This document shows, in pieces, positions 37,425-47,052 of a stretch of DNA of 64,000 bases (its first letter is position 1; each line of letters begins with the position of its first letter). A program made the position numbers and the translations under genes. The DNA is from JANWXD01 sp037446115 (lineage in GTDB: Bacteria; Acidobacteriota; Terriglobia; Bryobacterales; Bryobacteraceae). Under the pieces are notes generated by a model. That model was not told where the DNA came from, searched no databases, and saw only the letters and a list, made by a program, of their open reading frames with translations. The stretch covers positions 62,001 to 126,000 of the forward strand of contig JBBIJF010000008.1 of the NCBI GenBank assembly GCA_037446115.1, in the 5' to 3' direction.

Positions 37425-39078
37425 GACCAGACCATATCTTTCCGTCGTCGCGGCCGCCCGTAACGACGACCACGGCGGCAACTTGCTCGGCCGCATGCAG
37501 GCCTTCGTCGAGGGCCTGATCGGCCAGGCCAGGCAACACGAACTCGCGTTGGAACTCGTGCTCGTCGAGTGGAATCCTCCGCCGGACCGCCCGCGGCTGG
37601 CGGAGGCGTTGCGCTGGCCGGCGGATTTCGGTCCGGTCTCGGTGCGCATCATCGAGGTGCCGGCGCGGGTCCACGCTAAGTACCGATATGCGTCGGTCCT
37701 GCCGCTTTATCAGATGATCGCCAAGAATGTGGGAATCCGCCGCGCCCGGGGCGAGTTCGTGCTGGCCACCAATGTAGACATCCTGTTTTCCGATGAGCTG
37801 TTCCGATGGCTTGCCGCCCGCTGCCTGGAGCCGGATCGGATGTATCGCGTGGATCGCCTGGACGTCATGGCGGAGGTACCGCTGGAGGCGTCCGTGGAGG
37901 AGCGCCTGGCCTGGTGTCGAACTCACCTGCTACGGCGGCACACGCGGGTCGGGACGGTGCGGCTCACCCCGGATGGAAGGCCGTGGCCGGAAGCCGTGGA
38001 TGTGGCGGATCCGGGAAGCGGGATTGTGTTCGGGGAGGGCTGGTTTGCCCCCGCCTGCCACGCCGGAGTTGTGTTCCGCTGGGCGGGCAGCGAGGCCGAA
38101 ATTGAGGCGGCGCCTCCTGACGGCCGGCGTTCCACATTGGTCATGGAACTGGAGCCGGGCCCAGGGGTCGGCTTCCGGCCGTTCCAGATGGAAATCCTGG
38201 AAGAGTCCGGCGCACCGCTCGGGGAGGTGCAGATCCCGTGCCGGGGCGAGTTGCTGTTGGACGGGGTTTTTCGTGGCGCCGGTGCCCGCCGCATGCGGCT
38301 GCGCGTCAGAGGAGGCGGACAGCGCGTGCCATACGACACGCGGGTCCTGAATTTTCGGGTGTTTCGCTGCGGCTGGACGAAAGCCGCCGCGACGGGTTCG
38401 GCAGTCTCATTTCTTCCGAGCCCGAAAAGCATTTCGTGGGAACGAACGGGGAGGTTTGTGAAGCGGATGTGGCATGTCACCCGACGTCTGGCCTCCTTGC
38501 CGTTCGAGTTGCGCCGGGCAACCGAGTCCGTGCGCATCGGACTGCCGGTCCCGGCCCGGGTGATCGACAAACTTCGGCTGCGTCTGGAAGGCGGCGGCTT
38601 GACGATTGCTCTGGGACCGCGGCCGGAAACGCCGGTAAGCCCGCCCCTGCCGGAGCCATGCGGCGAGCCGGACGTGCTTCACACGAATGCTTGCGGCGAC
38701 TTCACGCTGCTCGCCCGCCGGCACTGGCTGGAGTTGCGCGGCTATCCGGAGTTCGATCTGCACTCGATGAACGTTGACTCGGTGTTTTGTTACATGGCGC
38801 ATTACGGCGGGGCGCGGGAGGCGGTGCTCCCTTACCCCATGTGCATTTACCACATCGAGCACGCCACCGGCTCGGGTTGGACGCCGGAGGGCGAGAAACA
38901 GCTCTTTGACAGGCTCGCGCGGAACGGAATTCCTTGGCTTTCGTATCACGAGGTCGCCGCCTGGGCGGCCGAGATGCACCGCCTGGGCCGGCCGGTGATT
39001 TTCAACCTCGAGGACTGGGGCCTGGCCACGGAATGCCTGCCGGAGACCTTTCTGCCGGAGGCGCGCCGAGCACACTAG
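37417..39078 (+). CDS. Glycosyltransferase-like protein with a large inserted domain
   Basis: A 553-residue protein. Residues 1-170 form a GT-A (family 2-like) N-terminal half: YLSVVAAARNDDHGGNLL, then VLATNVDILFSDELFRWL holding the acidic motif. Residues about 175-415 form an insertion that looks like a beta-sandwich (LVMELEPGPGVGFRPFQME, MRLRVRGGGQRVPYDTRVL). After this the GT-A fold resumes with TNACGDFTLLARRHWLELRG and DSVFCYMAHYGG. GTG start. It lies between a methyltransferase and a family 2 glycosyltransferase. The donor and acceptor are unknown, and the acidic motif is only D-I-L-F, so activity is inferred. Confidence 0.72.
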   Translation: MSETRPYLSVVAAARNDDHGGNLLGRMQAFVEGLIGQARQHELALELVLVEWNPPPDRPRLAEALRWPADFGPVSVRIIEVPARVHAKYRYASVLPLYQMIAKNVGIRRARGEFVLATNVDILFSDELFRWLAARCLEPDRMYRVDRLDVMAEVPLEASVEERLAWCRTHLLRRHTRVGTVRLTPDGRPWPEAVDVADPGSGIVFGEGWFAPACHAGVVFRWAGSEAEIEAAPPDGRRSTLVMELEPGPGVGFRPFQMEILEESGAPLGEVQIPCRGELLLDGVFRGAGARRMRLRVRGGGQRVPYDTRVLNFRVFRCGWTKAAATGSAVSFLPSPKSISWERTGRFVKRMWHVTRRLASLPFELRRATESVRIGLPVPARVIDKLRLRLEGGGLTIALGPRPETPVSPPLPEPCGEPDVLHTNACGDFTLLARRHWLELRGYPEFDLHSMNVDSVFCYMAHYGGAREAVLPYPMCIYHIEHATGSGWTPEGEKQLFDRLARNGIPWLSYHEVAAWAAEMHRLGRPVIFNLEDWGLATECLPETFLPEARRAH

Positions 39079-39088
39079 GGGGTGGCGG

Positions 39089-39991
39089 ATGAGCGATCTG
39101 CCGCTGGTCACCGTCGTCACGCCCTGTTTGAACGCAGCCCGCTATCTGGAAGAGGCCATCCAGAGCGTCCTGAGTCAGGATTATCCGCGCATCGAGTACA
39201 TCGTCATGGACGGCGGATCCACAGACGGCAGTCTCGAGATTCTTCGAAGGTATGAAGGGAGACTGGTTTGGTACTCGGCTCCTGACCGGGGTCAATCGGA
39301 TGCGATTAACCGGGGCTTCCTGCGGTCCTGCGGCACGATCTTTGCCTTCCTGTGCGCCGATGACGCCTACCTGCCGGGGGCGGTCAAAACGGCCGTGCGG
39401 CACATGCTGGCGCATCCGGAGTATGCGGGTGTTTACGGAGAGGGTTGGCTCGTGGACGAATCCGGCAGGATCTTGCGAGCCTACCCGACGCGGCCCTTCG
39501 ATCCGGAGCTGCTTCAAAAGGAGTGCTTCATTTGCCAGCCGGCGTCTTTTTTGCGCCGGGAGGTGTTTGCCGAAGTGGGCATGCTCGACCCGGAGCTACA
39601 CTACGGCCTGGATTACGACCTCTGGATCCGCGTGGCGCGCAAGTACAAGCTTCTCAGGCTGAGGGAGTTCCTGGCCGTCTCCCGCATGCACTTCGGGGCC
39701 AAGACGCTTGGGCACCGCGCCGCTGTCTATCGAGGGAACATCCACGTGCTACGGAAACATTTTTCCTACGTGCCGTTCCGGCATATTTACGGCTATGCCT
39801 GCTCGCTGTTAGACTCCCGGGACGGCTTCTTCGAACCCGTGCCGCCATCTGTCGGAAAGTATCTGTTGGCTCTCCTCATCGGCTCGCAGGTCAACCTCCG
39901 CTGTTTAGAGCGGTTTTGGACTGAGGCCTTAAGGGAGGCTTTTGGGGCCGTCCGCCGCGGAGTGTGGCCAAGTGCTGGTCTACACCGGTAA
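39089..39991 (+). CDS. Family 2 glycosyltransferase
   Basis: A 300-residue GT2 enzyme. LVTVVTPCLNAARYLEEAI and IVMDGGSTDGSLEIL carry the nucleotide-sugar contacts, FAFLCADDAYLPGAV the D-x-D metal site, and LDPELHYGLDYDLWIRVARK the catalytic base region. The C-terminus has a weak hydrophobic stretch (YLLALLIGSQVNLR), possibly membrane-associated. SD GGGGGTGGCGG lies upstream of the ATG. It ends a three-gene group of glycan enzymes. Sugar and acceptor are not deducible. Confidence 0.92.
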   Translation: MSDLPLVTVVTPCLNAARYLEEAIQSVLSQDYPRIEYIVMDGGSTDGSLEILRRYEGRLVWYSAPDRGQSDAINRGFLRSCGTIFAFLCADDAYLPGAVKTAVRHMLAHPEYAGVYGEGWLVDESGRILRAYPTRPFDPELLQKECFICQPASFLRREVFAEVGMLDPELHYGLDYDLWIRVARKYKLLRLREFLAVSRMHFGAKTLGHRAAVYRGNIHVLRKHFSYVPFRHIYGYACSLLDSRDGFFEPVPPSVGKYLLALLIGSQVNLRCLERFWTEALREAFGAVRRGVWPSAGLHR

Positions 39992-40134
39992 CTTGCGTTG
40001 GGTAAGCAAGTCGCGACTCCACAGCTACACGGCTGCCCCGAGGCGCGCGAATACCCGAAATTTCTTGCCCTCCCCCAATTTTTGATGCCGGTCAGCGGAG
40101 GGCCGGGCGCCCCGGAAAAAGACCGAAATTTTCC

Positions 40135-40163
40135 TTGACGACCTAATTGCTTTGGATTAGTAT
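40135..40163 (+). promoter_or_regulatory. Promoter of the TonB-dependent receptor gene
   Basis: -35 TTGACG (40135-40140), 17-base spacer, -10 TAGTAT (40158-40163). The predicted leader is about 25 bases and contains AGGAGG, 7 bases before the GTG start. The 143 bases between the glycosyltransferase gene and this promoter hold nothing else that I recognise. Confidence 0.65.
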
Positions 40164-40193
40164 AGACCCAGCAATCCATTAGGAGGTCTGAAC

Positions 40194-43100
40194 GTGAGGA
40201 ATTCGCCAAGGAGTCGTTTTGCAGGCTTGCTGGGGCTGCTGATCGGGTTGCTCTTGGCCGGTCATGGCTTGTCCCAGCAAACGTCCGGTCTCATCACCGG
40301 AGTGGTCAAAGATCGCCAGGGAGCGGTGGTGCCCAACGCGAAGGTGGTCCTGATTAATGAACTTCAGGGGACGGTCGTCCGGGAGCTGGCCACAGGACCG
40401 GACGGCTCATTTGTTATTGCGCCGCTGCTGCCGGCCACCTACACGCTGACCGTGGAGGCTCCGGGTTTTAAGAAGTTCGAGAAACGGGACATCAAGTTGT
40501 TCGCCAACGACCGGATTGCCCTGACCGACATCGTGCTCGAGGTGGGAGCGGTGACGGAAACGATCACCGTGGAAGCCACGGCTGTACAGCTGCAGACGCA
40601 GAGTGCGGAACGTTCCGGTATCGTCACGGGCACGCAGGTCGTCAACCTGGCGCTGAACGGGCGGAATTACCTCGACTTGATCAAGACCGTGCCGGGGATC
40701 GTGAGCCTGTTCAACGGGCAGGTCGCCGGTCCGGGCGGTATCGGAGCGATTTACGCCAATGGCCAGCGGGGCAACCAGAACAACCTGACTCTGGACGGCG
40801 CCGCGAACATGGATACCGGCTCCAACGGTACGCAGCACACGAGTCTGAACATTGACGCCGTGGCGGAATTCAAGATCATCACCAACAGCCAGCCCGCCGA
40901 GTTCGGCCGTTCCGCGGGCGCGGCCATCAACATCGTGACCAAGAGCGGCACGACCGAGTTTCACGGTGTGGGCTACTGGTTCCATCGCCACGAGGGACTC
41001 AACGCCAACAACTGGCGCAATAACATTGACGGGCTGCCGCGGCGTCTGTACCGTTACAACTATCAGGGCTACAATATCGGCGGCCCTGTTTACATCCCGG
41101 GAAAATTCAACGTGAACAAGGACAAGCTGTTCTTTTTCTGGGGCCAGGAGTGGCAGGAGCAGCTCGTGCCGAACGCCACTCGCCGCGTCACCGTACCGAC
41201 GGCTGCGGAACGGGAGGGCGACTTCCGGCTCACGCATGAGGCCGACGGCCGGCCCGTGGTCATTCGCGATCCGCTCACCGGCCAGCCCTTCCCCAACAAC
41301 ATCATCCCCCCGAGCCGGATCAATCCCGACGGGCAGAAGATTCTCAAGTGGTATCCGCTGCCCAATGTCAGCGGCTTCCCGGATTTTAACTACCAGACCC
41401 AGGTCTCCAGTTCGTATCCGCGACGGCAATTGATCGGACGGATTGACTGGAACATCAACGAGAAGTGGCGTGCATTCTTCCGAGTGATCCGCGACAAGGA
41501 CGACCAGATCATGCCCTACGGGCAGTGGAACGCGGATTACAACATCCCGTTCGGTCCGATGCACTTCGGGCAGCCGGGCGCCTCAGCCATTGCCAACCTG
41601 ACGACCGTGATTGACCCGACGCTGACCAACGAATTTATTTTCGGGCCGAGCCGGAACCGCCTCGACATCACTCCCAGGACGGACGCGTTTTTCCGCAAGA
41701 ACCTCGGGTTGAGCTACCAGATGCCGTTCCCCAACGCGGATCCGCTGGGCTTGGTGCAAAACTGGCGCTTCGGGGGAGTGCCGAACGCTCCGTTCACGGG
41801 TTTTAACGGAACTCCGTTCTTGAACGTCAACAACACGTTTGAGTTCACCGACAACCTGAGCAAAGTCCGCGGTCCTCACCAGATCAAGTTCGGCGTATAC
41901 GTACATCGCAGCCGCAAGGACCAGACGGCTTTTACCTCCGTCAATGGAAATATCTGGTTTGATCGGGACGCCGCCAACCCGGGGGATACCAACTGGGCTT
42001 TCTCGAACGCGCTGCTCGGGAACTTTCAGCGTGTCCAGCAGTCTAATATTGTTCGCAACGGGAAATACCGCTATACCAATTTCGAGTGGTACATTTCCGA
42101 CGTATGGAAGATCACGCCCACGCTGACGCTGGATGCCGGGGTCCGCTTCTACATCATCCAGCCGCAGTACGACGCGGCGCTGCAAACCTCCTCGTTCAAC
42201 CCGGCGCTGTGGGATCCCAACCGGGTGGCGCTGCTGTTCGAGCGCGCCCGGAACCCGCAAGGGCAGATCGCAGCGCGCAATCCGCTCACCGGAGAGTTCT
42301 TCCCGGCGGCCTTTATTGGAGCGCTGGTGCCCGGCACGGGGCGCTTGATTGACGGCGCCTATGTGAACGGGATTGCCCAGGCCGGTGTGAACGACTATCC
42401 GCGGGGGCTCATTGACAGCCGCGGAATCCATTACGCGCCGCGCCTGGGCATTGCGTGGCGTTTCATGGACAAGACGGTGCTGCGCATCGGCAGCGGCGTT
42501 TTCTACGACCGCTTCCAAGGAAATCCGGTGTTCGACATGCTGCCCAACCCGCCTTCCACGTTGAGCCCGACGATCTGGTACGGAAATCTCGCCACACTGG
42601 CCTCCACGCCGGGGGTGTTGTTTCCCCAGACCCTGCGCGGCTTTTCGCGAGACGGTCACGTCCCGACCACCTACAACTGGAACGTGAGCATCCAGCGGGA
42701 ACTGCCGCACCAGATCATGCTGGACGTGGCTTACGTCGGTTCGGTTTCCCGCCACCTGCTGAACATCTACAACGTGAACCGTCCGGGCTTCGGAAGTGCC
42801 TGGCTGCCCCAGAACCAGGATCCGACCACGACGCCGAGGTTCGACGGTACGACCACGCTGCCGGTTAACTTTACGCGGCCTTTCAGGGGCTATGGCGATA
42901 TCAACATCACCCAGTTCGGTGCGACGTCGAATTACAACTCTCTGCAGGTCGCGGTGAACCGCCGGCTGGCGCAGGGGCTCCAGTTTGGCGTGGCGTACAC
43001 CTGGTCCAAAGCCCTGGGCACGGCCAGCGCGGACGGCGACGGGTTCCACCCCACCAACGCACGCATGGCGAACTACGCGCCGCTTACCTTTGACCGGCGC

Positions 43101-43733
43101 CACTATCTGGTCTTCAACTACATCTACGACACGCCGAAGCTGGCCAAGAACGGCAACCCGCTCGATAACTGGCTAGGCCGGGCCATCTTCAACAACTGGA
43201 CCATCTCCGGAATCACCACGATGACTACCGGAGCGCCGCTGAGCGTCGGTTTTGGAGTCTCCGGCGTGAGCGGCGCCGTGCTAAACCGGATGCTGACCGG
43301 TGATGAGACCTGGGGTCCGCGCGTGCGCCTGACCGGGACGAAAGCCCAACTCTCGCGCGGCCAGCGCAACGAGTACCGCTGGATCGATGCGGCGGCGTTC
43401 GCTTTACCAACAAAGCCGAGTCTCGGTCTGGAGTCGGCGCTGCGCGGTTACATTTACGGGCCCGGCATCCACAACTGGGACATCTCGGTGTTCAAGAGCT
43501 TTCCGTTCACACGTGACGAGCGGCGGTTCGTGCAGGTCCGCCTCGAGATGTTCAACGCTCCGAACCACACGCAGTTCGACGCGATTAACACAGGGATCAT
43601 TTTCAATGCCCAAGGCCAGGTCACGAACCTGCCGACGGCTCTCGGCGGCGGAGGCGGACGCTTCGGTTTTGGAGCCGTCACCGGCGCCCGTGACCCGCGC
43701 ATCATCCAGATAGCCGCCAAGATATACTTCTGA
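40194..43733 (+). CDS. Oar-like TonB-dependent outer-membrane receptor with N-terminal regulatory domain
   Basis: An 1179-residue outer-membrane protein. Signal peptide (FAGLLGLLIGLLLAGHGLSQ), carboxypeptidase-like regulatory domain (about 30-115, GVVKDRQGAVVPNAKVVL), then the plug (RNYLDLIKTVPGIVSLF, and GTEFHGVGYWFHRHEGLNAN) and a long beta-barrel ending in an aromatic residue (IIQIAAKIYF), as barrel insertion requires. This architecture is the expanded Oar/TonB family common in Acidobacteria. Ligand unknown, probably a polymer or large nutrient. AGGAGG precedes the GTG start; own promoter upstream. A TPR protein follows after 1 base. Confidence 0.93.
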   Translation: MRNSPRSRFAGLLGLLIGLLLAGHGLSQQTSGLITGVVKDRQGAVVPNAKVVLINELQGTVVRELATGPDGSFVIAPLLPATYTLTVEAPGFKKFEKRDIKLFANDRIALTDIVLEVGAVTETITVEATAVQLQTQSAERSGIVTGTQVVNLALNGRNYLDLIKTVPGIVSLFNGQVAGPGGIGAIYANGQRGNQNNLTLDGAANMDTGSNGTQHTSLNIDAVAEFKIITNSQPAEFGRSAGAAINIVTKSGTTEFHGVGYWFHRHEGLNANNWRNNIDGLPRRLYRYNYQGYNIGGPVYIPGKFNVNKDKLFFFWGQEWQEQLVPNATRRVTVPTAAEREGDFRLTHEADGRPVVIRDPLTGQPFPNNIIPPSRINPDGQKILKWYPLPNVSGFPDFNYQTQVSSSYPRRQLIGRIDWNINEKWRAFFRVIRDKDDQIMPYGQWNADYNIPFGPMHFGQPGASAIANLTTVIDPTLTNEFIFGPSRNRLDITPRTDAFFRKNLGLSYQMPFPNADPLGLVQNWRFGGVPNAPFTGFNGTPFLNVNNTFEFTDNLSKVRGPHQIKFGVYVHRSRKDQTAFTSVNGNIWFDRDAANPGDTNWAFSNALLGNFQRVQQSNIVRNGKYRYTNFEWYISDVWKITPTLTLDAGVRFYIIQPQYDAALQTSSFNPALWDPNRVALLFERARNPQGQIAARNPLTGEFFPAAFIGALVPGTGRLIDGAYVNGIAQAGVNDYPRGLIDSRGIHYAPRLGIAWRFMDKTVLRIGSGVFYDRFQGNPVFDMLPNPPSTLSPTIWYGNLATLASTPGVLFPQTLRGFSRDGHVPTTYNWNVSIQRELPHQIMLDVAYVGSVSRHLLNIYNVNRPGFGSAWLPQNQDPTTTPRFDGTTTLPVNFTRPFRGYGDINITQFGATSNYNSLQVAVNRRLAQGLQFGVAYTWSKALGTASADGDGFHPTNARMANYAPLTFDRRHYLVFNYIYDTPKLAKNGNPLDNWLGRAIFNNWTISGITTMTTGAPLSVGFGVSGVSGAVLNRMLTGDETWGPRVRLTGTKAQLSRGQRNEYRWIDAAAFALPTKPSLGLESALRGYIYGPGIHNWDISVFKSFPFTRDERRFVQVRLEMFNAPNHTQFDAINTGIIFNAQGQVTNLPTALGGGGGRFGFGAVTGARDPRIIQIAAKIYF

Positions 43734-43734
43734 T

Positions 43735-44850
43735 GTGCGATGGGCTCTGGCTCTGGCGGCTCTCGTCCCGCTGGCCGCCCAGCAGGAGGATTTGCTGGCG
43801 AGCGGCCAGCGGGCTCTGGCGCGAGGCGACCTGCTTGAGGCGGAGGCGATTTACCGCGAGTACCTCAAACAAAACCCGGCTTCGGCCGAGGGCTACAGCA
43901 ACCTGGCCGCGGTTCTGGCGCGGCGGGAAAAGTTTGAGGAGGCCATTTCGGCGTACCGCAGGGCTCTGGCCCTAAAGCCGGGCCTCACGCAGGTCTATTT
44001 CAATCTCGGTGTGGCGTACTTCCGAGCGGGGCGCCATGCCGAGGCCATTGCCCCCTTCGAGGCATTCTTAAAGGCACAGCCTCGCGACGCCCGCGCGCAA
44101 CAACTGCTGGGTTTGTGCTTGGTGGAGACTGGCAAGTACGCGCGCGCGATTGCCCATCTCGAGCAGGCGGCCCTTTCCCGCCCGGGCGACGTCTCACTCC
44201 GATTTGGTTTGGCGGTTGCGCACATTCGCGGGGGAGATCCCGAGAAGGGCAGGCGGCTTCTGGAGCAGCTTGAGTCGGAGGGCGGCAGCAGGTCCCGCGT
44301 CCTGCTGCTCGAAGGACTCCTGTACTACCGCTTGGGGCGGTACGACGAGGCTCAGAGGGCTTTGGAGAACGCGATCGCGCACGAGCCTGGATTAGCCCCG
44401 GCGCTGGCCGCCCTCGGGCGGCTCCATCTTCGCGTACATGATGACCAGAGCGCCATCTCCTATTTTGAGAAGGCGCTTGCGCTGGCTCCGGATGACGCCG
44501 AATCTACTTATCAGCTCGGCGTACTGCTGGATCGCAACGGCGATTCCCGGCGCGCCCGCCGGCTGCTGCGCCGGGCGATTGAGCTCCGGGCGAATTATCC
44601 GGATCCGAAATACTTCCTGGCCAAGATCGAGTTTCGGGAGGGTGATCTGAAGGCCGCGCTGCGCCTGCTGGAAACTGCGGCCAAAGAGGCCCCCGAGCAG
44701 CCGGCCATTCACCTGCTTCTGGCGCGAACCTACCAGGCGCTCGGCGAAACCCGCAAGGCGCAGGCTGCGTTTGCCACCGTACGGCGTCTGAAGCAGGAGC
44801 GCATCCACGGAACCGTCCGGGCGGACGAGGACTTGCTGCCGGAGCCGTAG
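43735..44850 (+). CDS. Exported TPR repeat protein
   Basis: A 371-residue protein starting at GTG, 1 base after the receptor stop. Signal peptide MRWALALAALVPLAAQ. The rest is about nine tetratricopeptide repeats, for example EAEAIYREYLKQNPASAEGY, EAISAYRRALALKPGLTQVY, EAIAPFEAFLKAQPRDARAQ and SAISYFEKALALAPDDAEST. TPR arrays mediate protein contacts; here it would be periplasmic, perhaps assisting the co-transcribed TonB receptor. No catalytic domain. Function is inferred from position. Confidence 0.88.
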   Translation: MRWALALAALVPLAAQQEDLLASGQRALARGDLLEAEAIYREYLKQNPASAEGYSNLAAVLARREKFEEAISAYRRALALKPGLTQVYFNLGVAYFRAGRHAEAIAPFEAFLKAQPRDARAQQLLGLCLVETGKYARAIAHLEQAALSRPGDVSLRFGLAVAHIRGGDPEKGRRLLEQLESEGGSRSRVLLLEGLLYYRLGRYDEAQRALENAIAHEPGLAPALAALGRLHLRVHDDQSAISYFEKALALAPDDAESTYQLGVLLDRNGDSRRARRLLRRAIELRANYPDPKYFLAKIEFREGDLKAALRLLETAAKEAPEQPAIHLLLARTYQALGETRKAQAAFATVRRLKQERIHGTVRADEDLLPEP

Positions 44851-44889
44851 GATGCATCGTTGCGCCGGTACGCCACAAGGTCCCATCCG

Positions 44890-45678
44890 ATGATCGGGCA
44901 AGGGATCCGAGGAGTTGCCCGGTGGCCCGTCAACCTCGCGCACGATCCCTGGCTGCGACATTCCTTCGACCTGCTCCGCACGAAATGGGCTGAAGTGCCC
45001 TTTACTCGTTTCGAGCGGCTCGACACGCGCACTGTGCTCGGACGGTCGGATGAGGAGCTCGTGAGAATCTGGCAGACGGCTCACGATTCGACTGCCACAG
45101 GAGAACGCTTCGGCCATCGCGGCTGGTACGAGTTGCTCTACCGGGAACTTTTCCGAGGACGGAAGGTCCTGGACCTGGGCTGCGGGCTCGCGCCGAGTAC
45201 GATCTACTTCGCCGAGCATGGCGCGCATGTCACGTTCGTGGATATCGTGGAATCCAATGTAGAATTTGTCCGGCGCGTTTGCCGGGCGCGAGGCATCAGC
45301 GGACAGGCGTTCTGCTATCTGGCAGATCTGCGGGCGCTGGACCAACTGCCGGGAGATTACGATTTCATTTTCGCGTGCGGTTCGCTCGTCACCGTGCCGG
45401 TGGAAGTGGCCCGGCGCGAGGCGCAGGCGCTTCTGGAACACTTGCCCCCGGGAGGCCGCTGGATCGAGCTCGCTTATCCCAAGAGCCGGTGGCTTCGCGA
45501 AGGAAGTCTCCCCTTCCACGTCTGGGGAGCCAAGACCGACGGGGGCGCGCCCTGGATGGAATGGCGCGATCTGGACAAGCTGGAGTATATCCTGGCGCCC
45601 GCGCGCTTTGATGTCGTGTTAAGCTTCGAGTTCTGCGGCGGCGAGTTCAACTGGTTCGATCTTCTGCGACTAGGCTGA
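44890..45678 (+). CDS. Class I SAM-dependent methyltransferase
   Basis: A 262-residue protein from ATG 44890. Motif I KVLDLGCGLAPSTIYFAEHG, motif II VTFVDIVESNVEF, motif III DFIFACGSLVTVP. The N-terminal 90 residues (FTRFERLDTRTVLGRSDEEL) are unlike common domains. A TTG in frame at 44860 is possible but has no SD. It lies 39 bases after the TPR gene and 18 bases before the nucleotide-sugar dehydrogenase. A role in sugar or lipid methylation is plausible; substrate unknown. Confidence 0.83.
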   Translation: MIGQGIRGVARWPVNLAHDPWLRHSFDLLRTKWAEVPFTRFERLDTRTVLGRSDEELVRIWQTAHDSTATGERFGHRGWYELLYRELFRGRKVLDLGCGLAPSTIYFAEHGAHVTFVDIVESNVEFVRRVCRARGISGQAFCYLADLRALDQLPGDYDFIFACGSLVTVPVEVARREAQALLEHLPPGGRWIELAYPKSRWLREGSLPFHVWGAKTDGGAPWMEWRDLDKLEYILAPARFDVVLSFEFCGGEFNWFDLLRLG

Positions 45679-45696
45679 GGAGGTGGTGGAAACCCA

Positions 45697-47043
45697 ATGC
45701 AGATCGCGGTCGTGGGCTTGGGCAAACTCGGCGCCGTCATGGCAGCGGTACTGGCCGAGCGCGGTCATGCGGTGACGGGTGCTGACCGGAACCTCTCGGT
45801 GGTCGAGACGGTCAATCAAGGCCGGGCACCGGTGGCCGAACCGGGTTTGGACGAGCTGATCGCGCGGAACCGGCATCGGCTGCGCGCCACGACGGACACG
45901 GAAGAGGCGGTTGCCGGAGCGGATGTCGTTTTCATCGTGACTCCCACACCATCGGGTTCCGACGGAAGGCTCTCTGTTGAGCTGGTACTCGAAGCTTGCG
46001 GGGCCACCGCGCGAGTCCTGCGCAACGCAACCGGATTCCCGGTCGTGGCCGTGACCAGCACTGTAATGCCGGGGGATACGGGAGGTCGGGTCCTGCCGCT
46101 CGTCGAGGAGGTCTCCGGCAAGCGGTGCGGTGTGGACTTCGGACTGTGCTACAACCCGGAATTCATCGCACTGGGTTCAGTGGTCCGGGACTTCATGAAC
46201 CCGGACATGGTCCTGATCGGGGAGTCGGATCCACGCTCCGGCCGGATCCTGGAAGAGTTGTACCGCAGCGTGTGTACAAACCGGCCGGCGGTGGCTCGGA
46301 TGAACTTCGTCAACGCGGAGCTGACCAAGCTTTGCGTCAACACGTTCGTGACCACAAAGATCTCCTATGCCAACCTGCTGGCCGAAGTGTGCGAGCGGCT
46401 GTCGGGTGCCGATGCGGCCATTGTGACACAGGCGCTCGGGCTGGACAGCCGGATCGGCGCGAAGTATCTCAAGGGTGCGCTGGGCTACGGCGGGCCGTGC
46501 TTTCCTCGTGACAACGCAGCGTTTGCGGCAATGGCCCGGGCGCTCGGTGTGGAGCCTTCCCTACCGGAGGCCACCGAGCGGATCAACCGGCGTCAGGTCC
46601 GCAGAGTCACGGACCTGATCCTGCGGCTGCTGCCCCCCGGCGGCACGGCGGGCGTGCTGGGGCTGGCTTACAAACCGGATACGAACGTGGCGGAGGAATC
46701 CCAGGGCATGCTGATCGCCCAGCGTTTGGCCGAACACGGCGTCCCCGTCATCGCTTACGACCCGGCCGCGATGGAGGGGGCGCGCGGAATTCTGAACGAC
46801 CGGGTCCGACTGTGTTCCTCCATGGCAGAATGTGCCCGAGGAGCGGATGTGCTTGTGATCGCGACCCCGTGGGAGGAATTCCGAGACCTGGGGCCCGAGC
46901 ACCTCAATTGCGGGACCCGGCAGCCCGTCGTGCTCGACTGCTGGCGGCTGCTTCCGCCGGAACGGTTTGACGGTCACGCGCTTTGGGTCACGCTCGGGCG
47001 CGGTCCGCGGGCCGCGTCGGTCGCGGGTTCACGGGTGAGCTGA
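45697..47043 (+). CDS. UDP-glucose/GDP-mannose 6-dehydrogenase family enzyme
   Basis: A 448-residue nucleotide-sugar dehydrogenase that oxidises C6 of a sugar nucleotide to the uronate in two NAD steps. N-terminal Rossmann motif IAVVGLGKLGAVMAAVLAE, YNPEFIALGSVVRDF, the Lys in NAELTKLCVNTFVTTKISYA, and the catalytic Cys268 in GYGGPCFPRDNAAF are all present. C-terminal domain with GLAYKPDTNVAEESQG. The donor could be UDP-Glc, GDP-Man or another nucleotide sugar; next to a GDP-mannose-type epimerase, GDP-mannose is a reasonable guess. AGGAGG is present but 13 bases upstream of the ATG. Confidence 0.9.
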   Translation: MQIAVVGLGKLGAVMAAVLAERGHAVTGADRNLSVVETVNQGRAPVAEPGLDELIARNRHRLRATTDTEEAVAGADVVFIVTPTPSGSDGRLSVELVLEACGATARVLRNATGFPVVAVTSTVMPGDTGGRVLPLVEEVSGKRCGVDFGLCYNPEFIALGSVVRDFMNPDMVLIGESDPRSGRILEELYRSVCTNRPAVARMNFVNAELTKLCVNTFVTTKISYANLLAEVCERLSGADAAIVTQALGLDSRIGAKYLKGALGYGGPCFPRDNAAFAAMARALGVEPSLPEATERINRRQVRRVTDLILRLLPPGGTAGVLGLAYKPDTNVAEESQGMLIAQRLAEHGVPVIAYDPAAMEGARGILNDRVRLCSSMAECARGADVLVIATPWEEFRDLGPEHLNCGTRQPVVLDCWRLLPPERFDGHALWVTLGRGPRAASVAGSRVS

Positions 47044-47052
47044 TCCGTTGCC

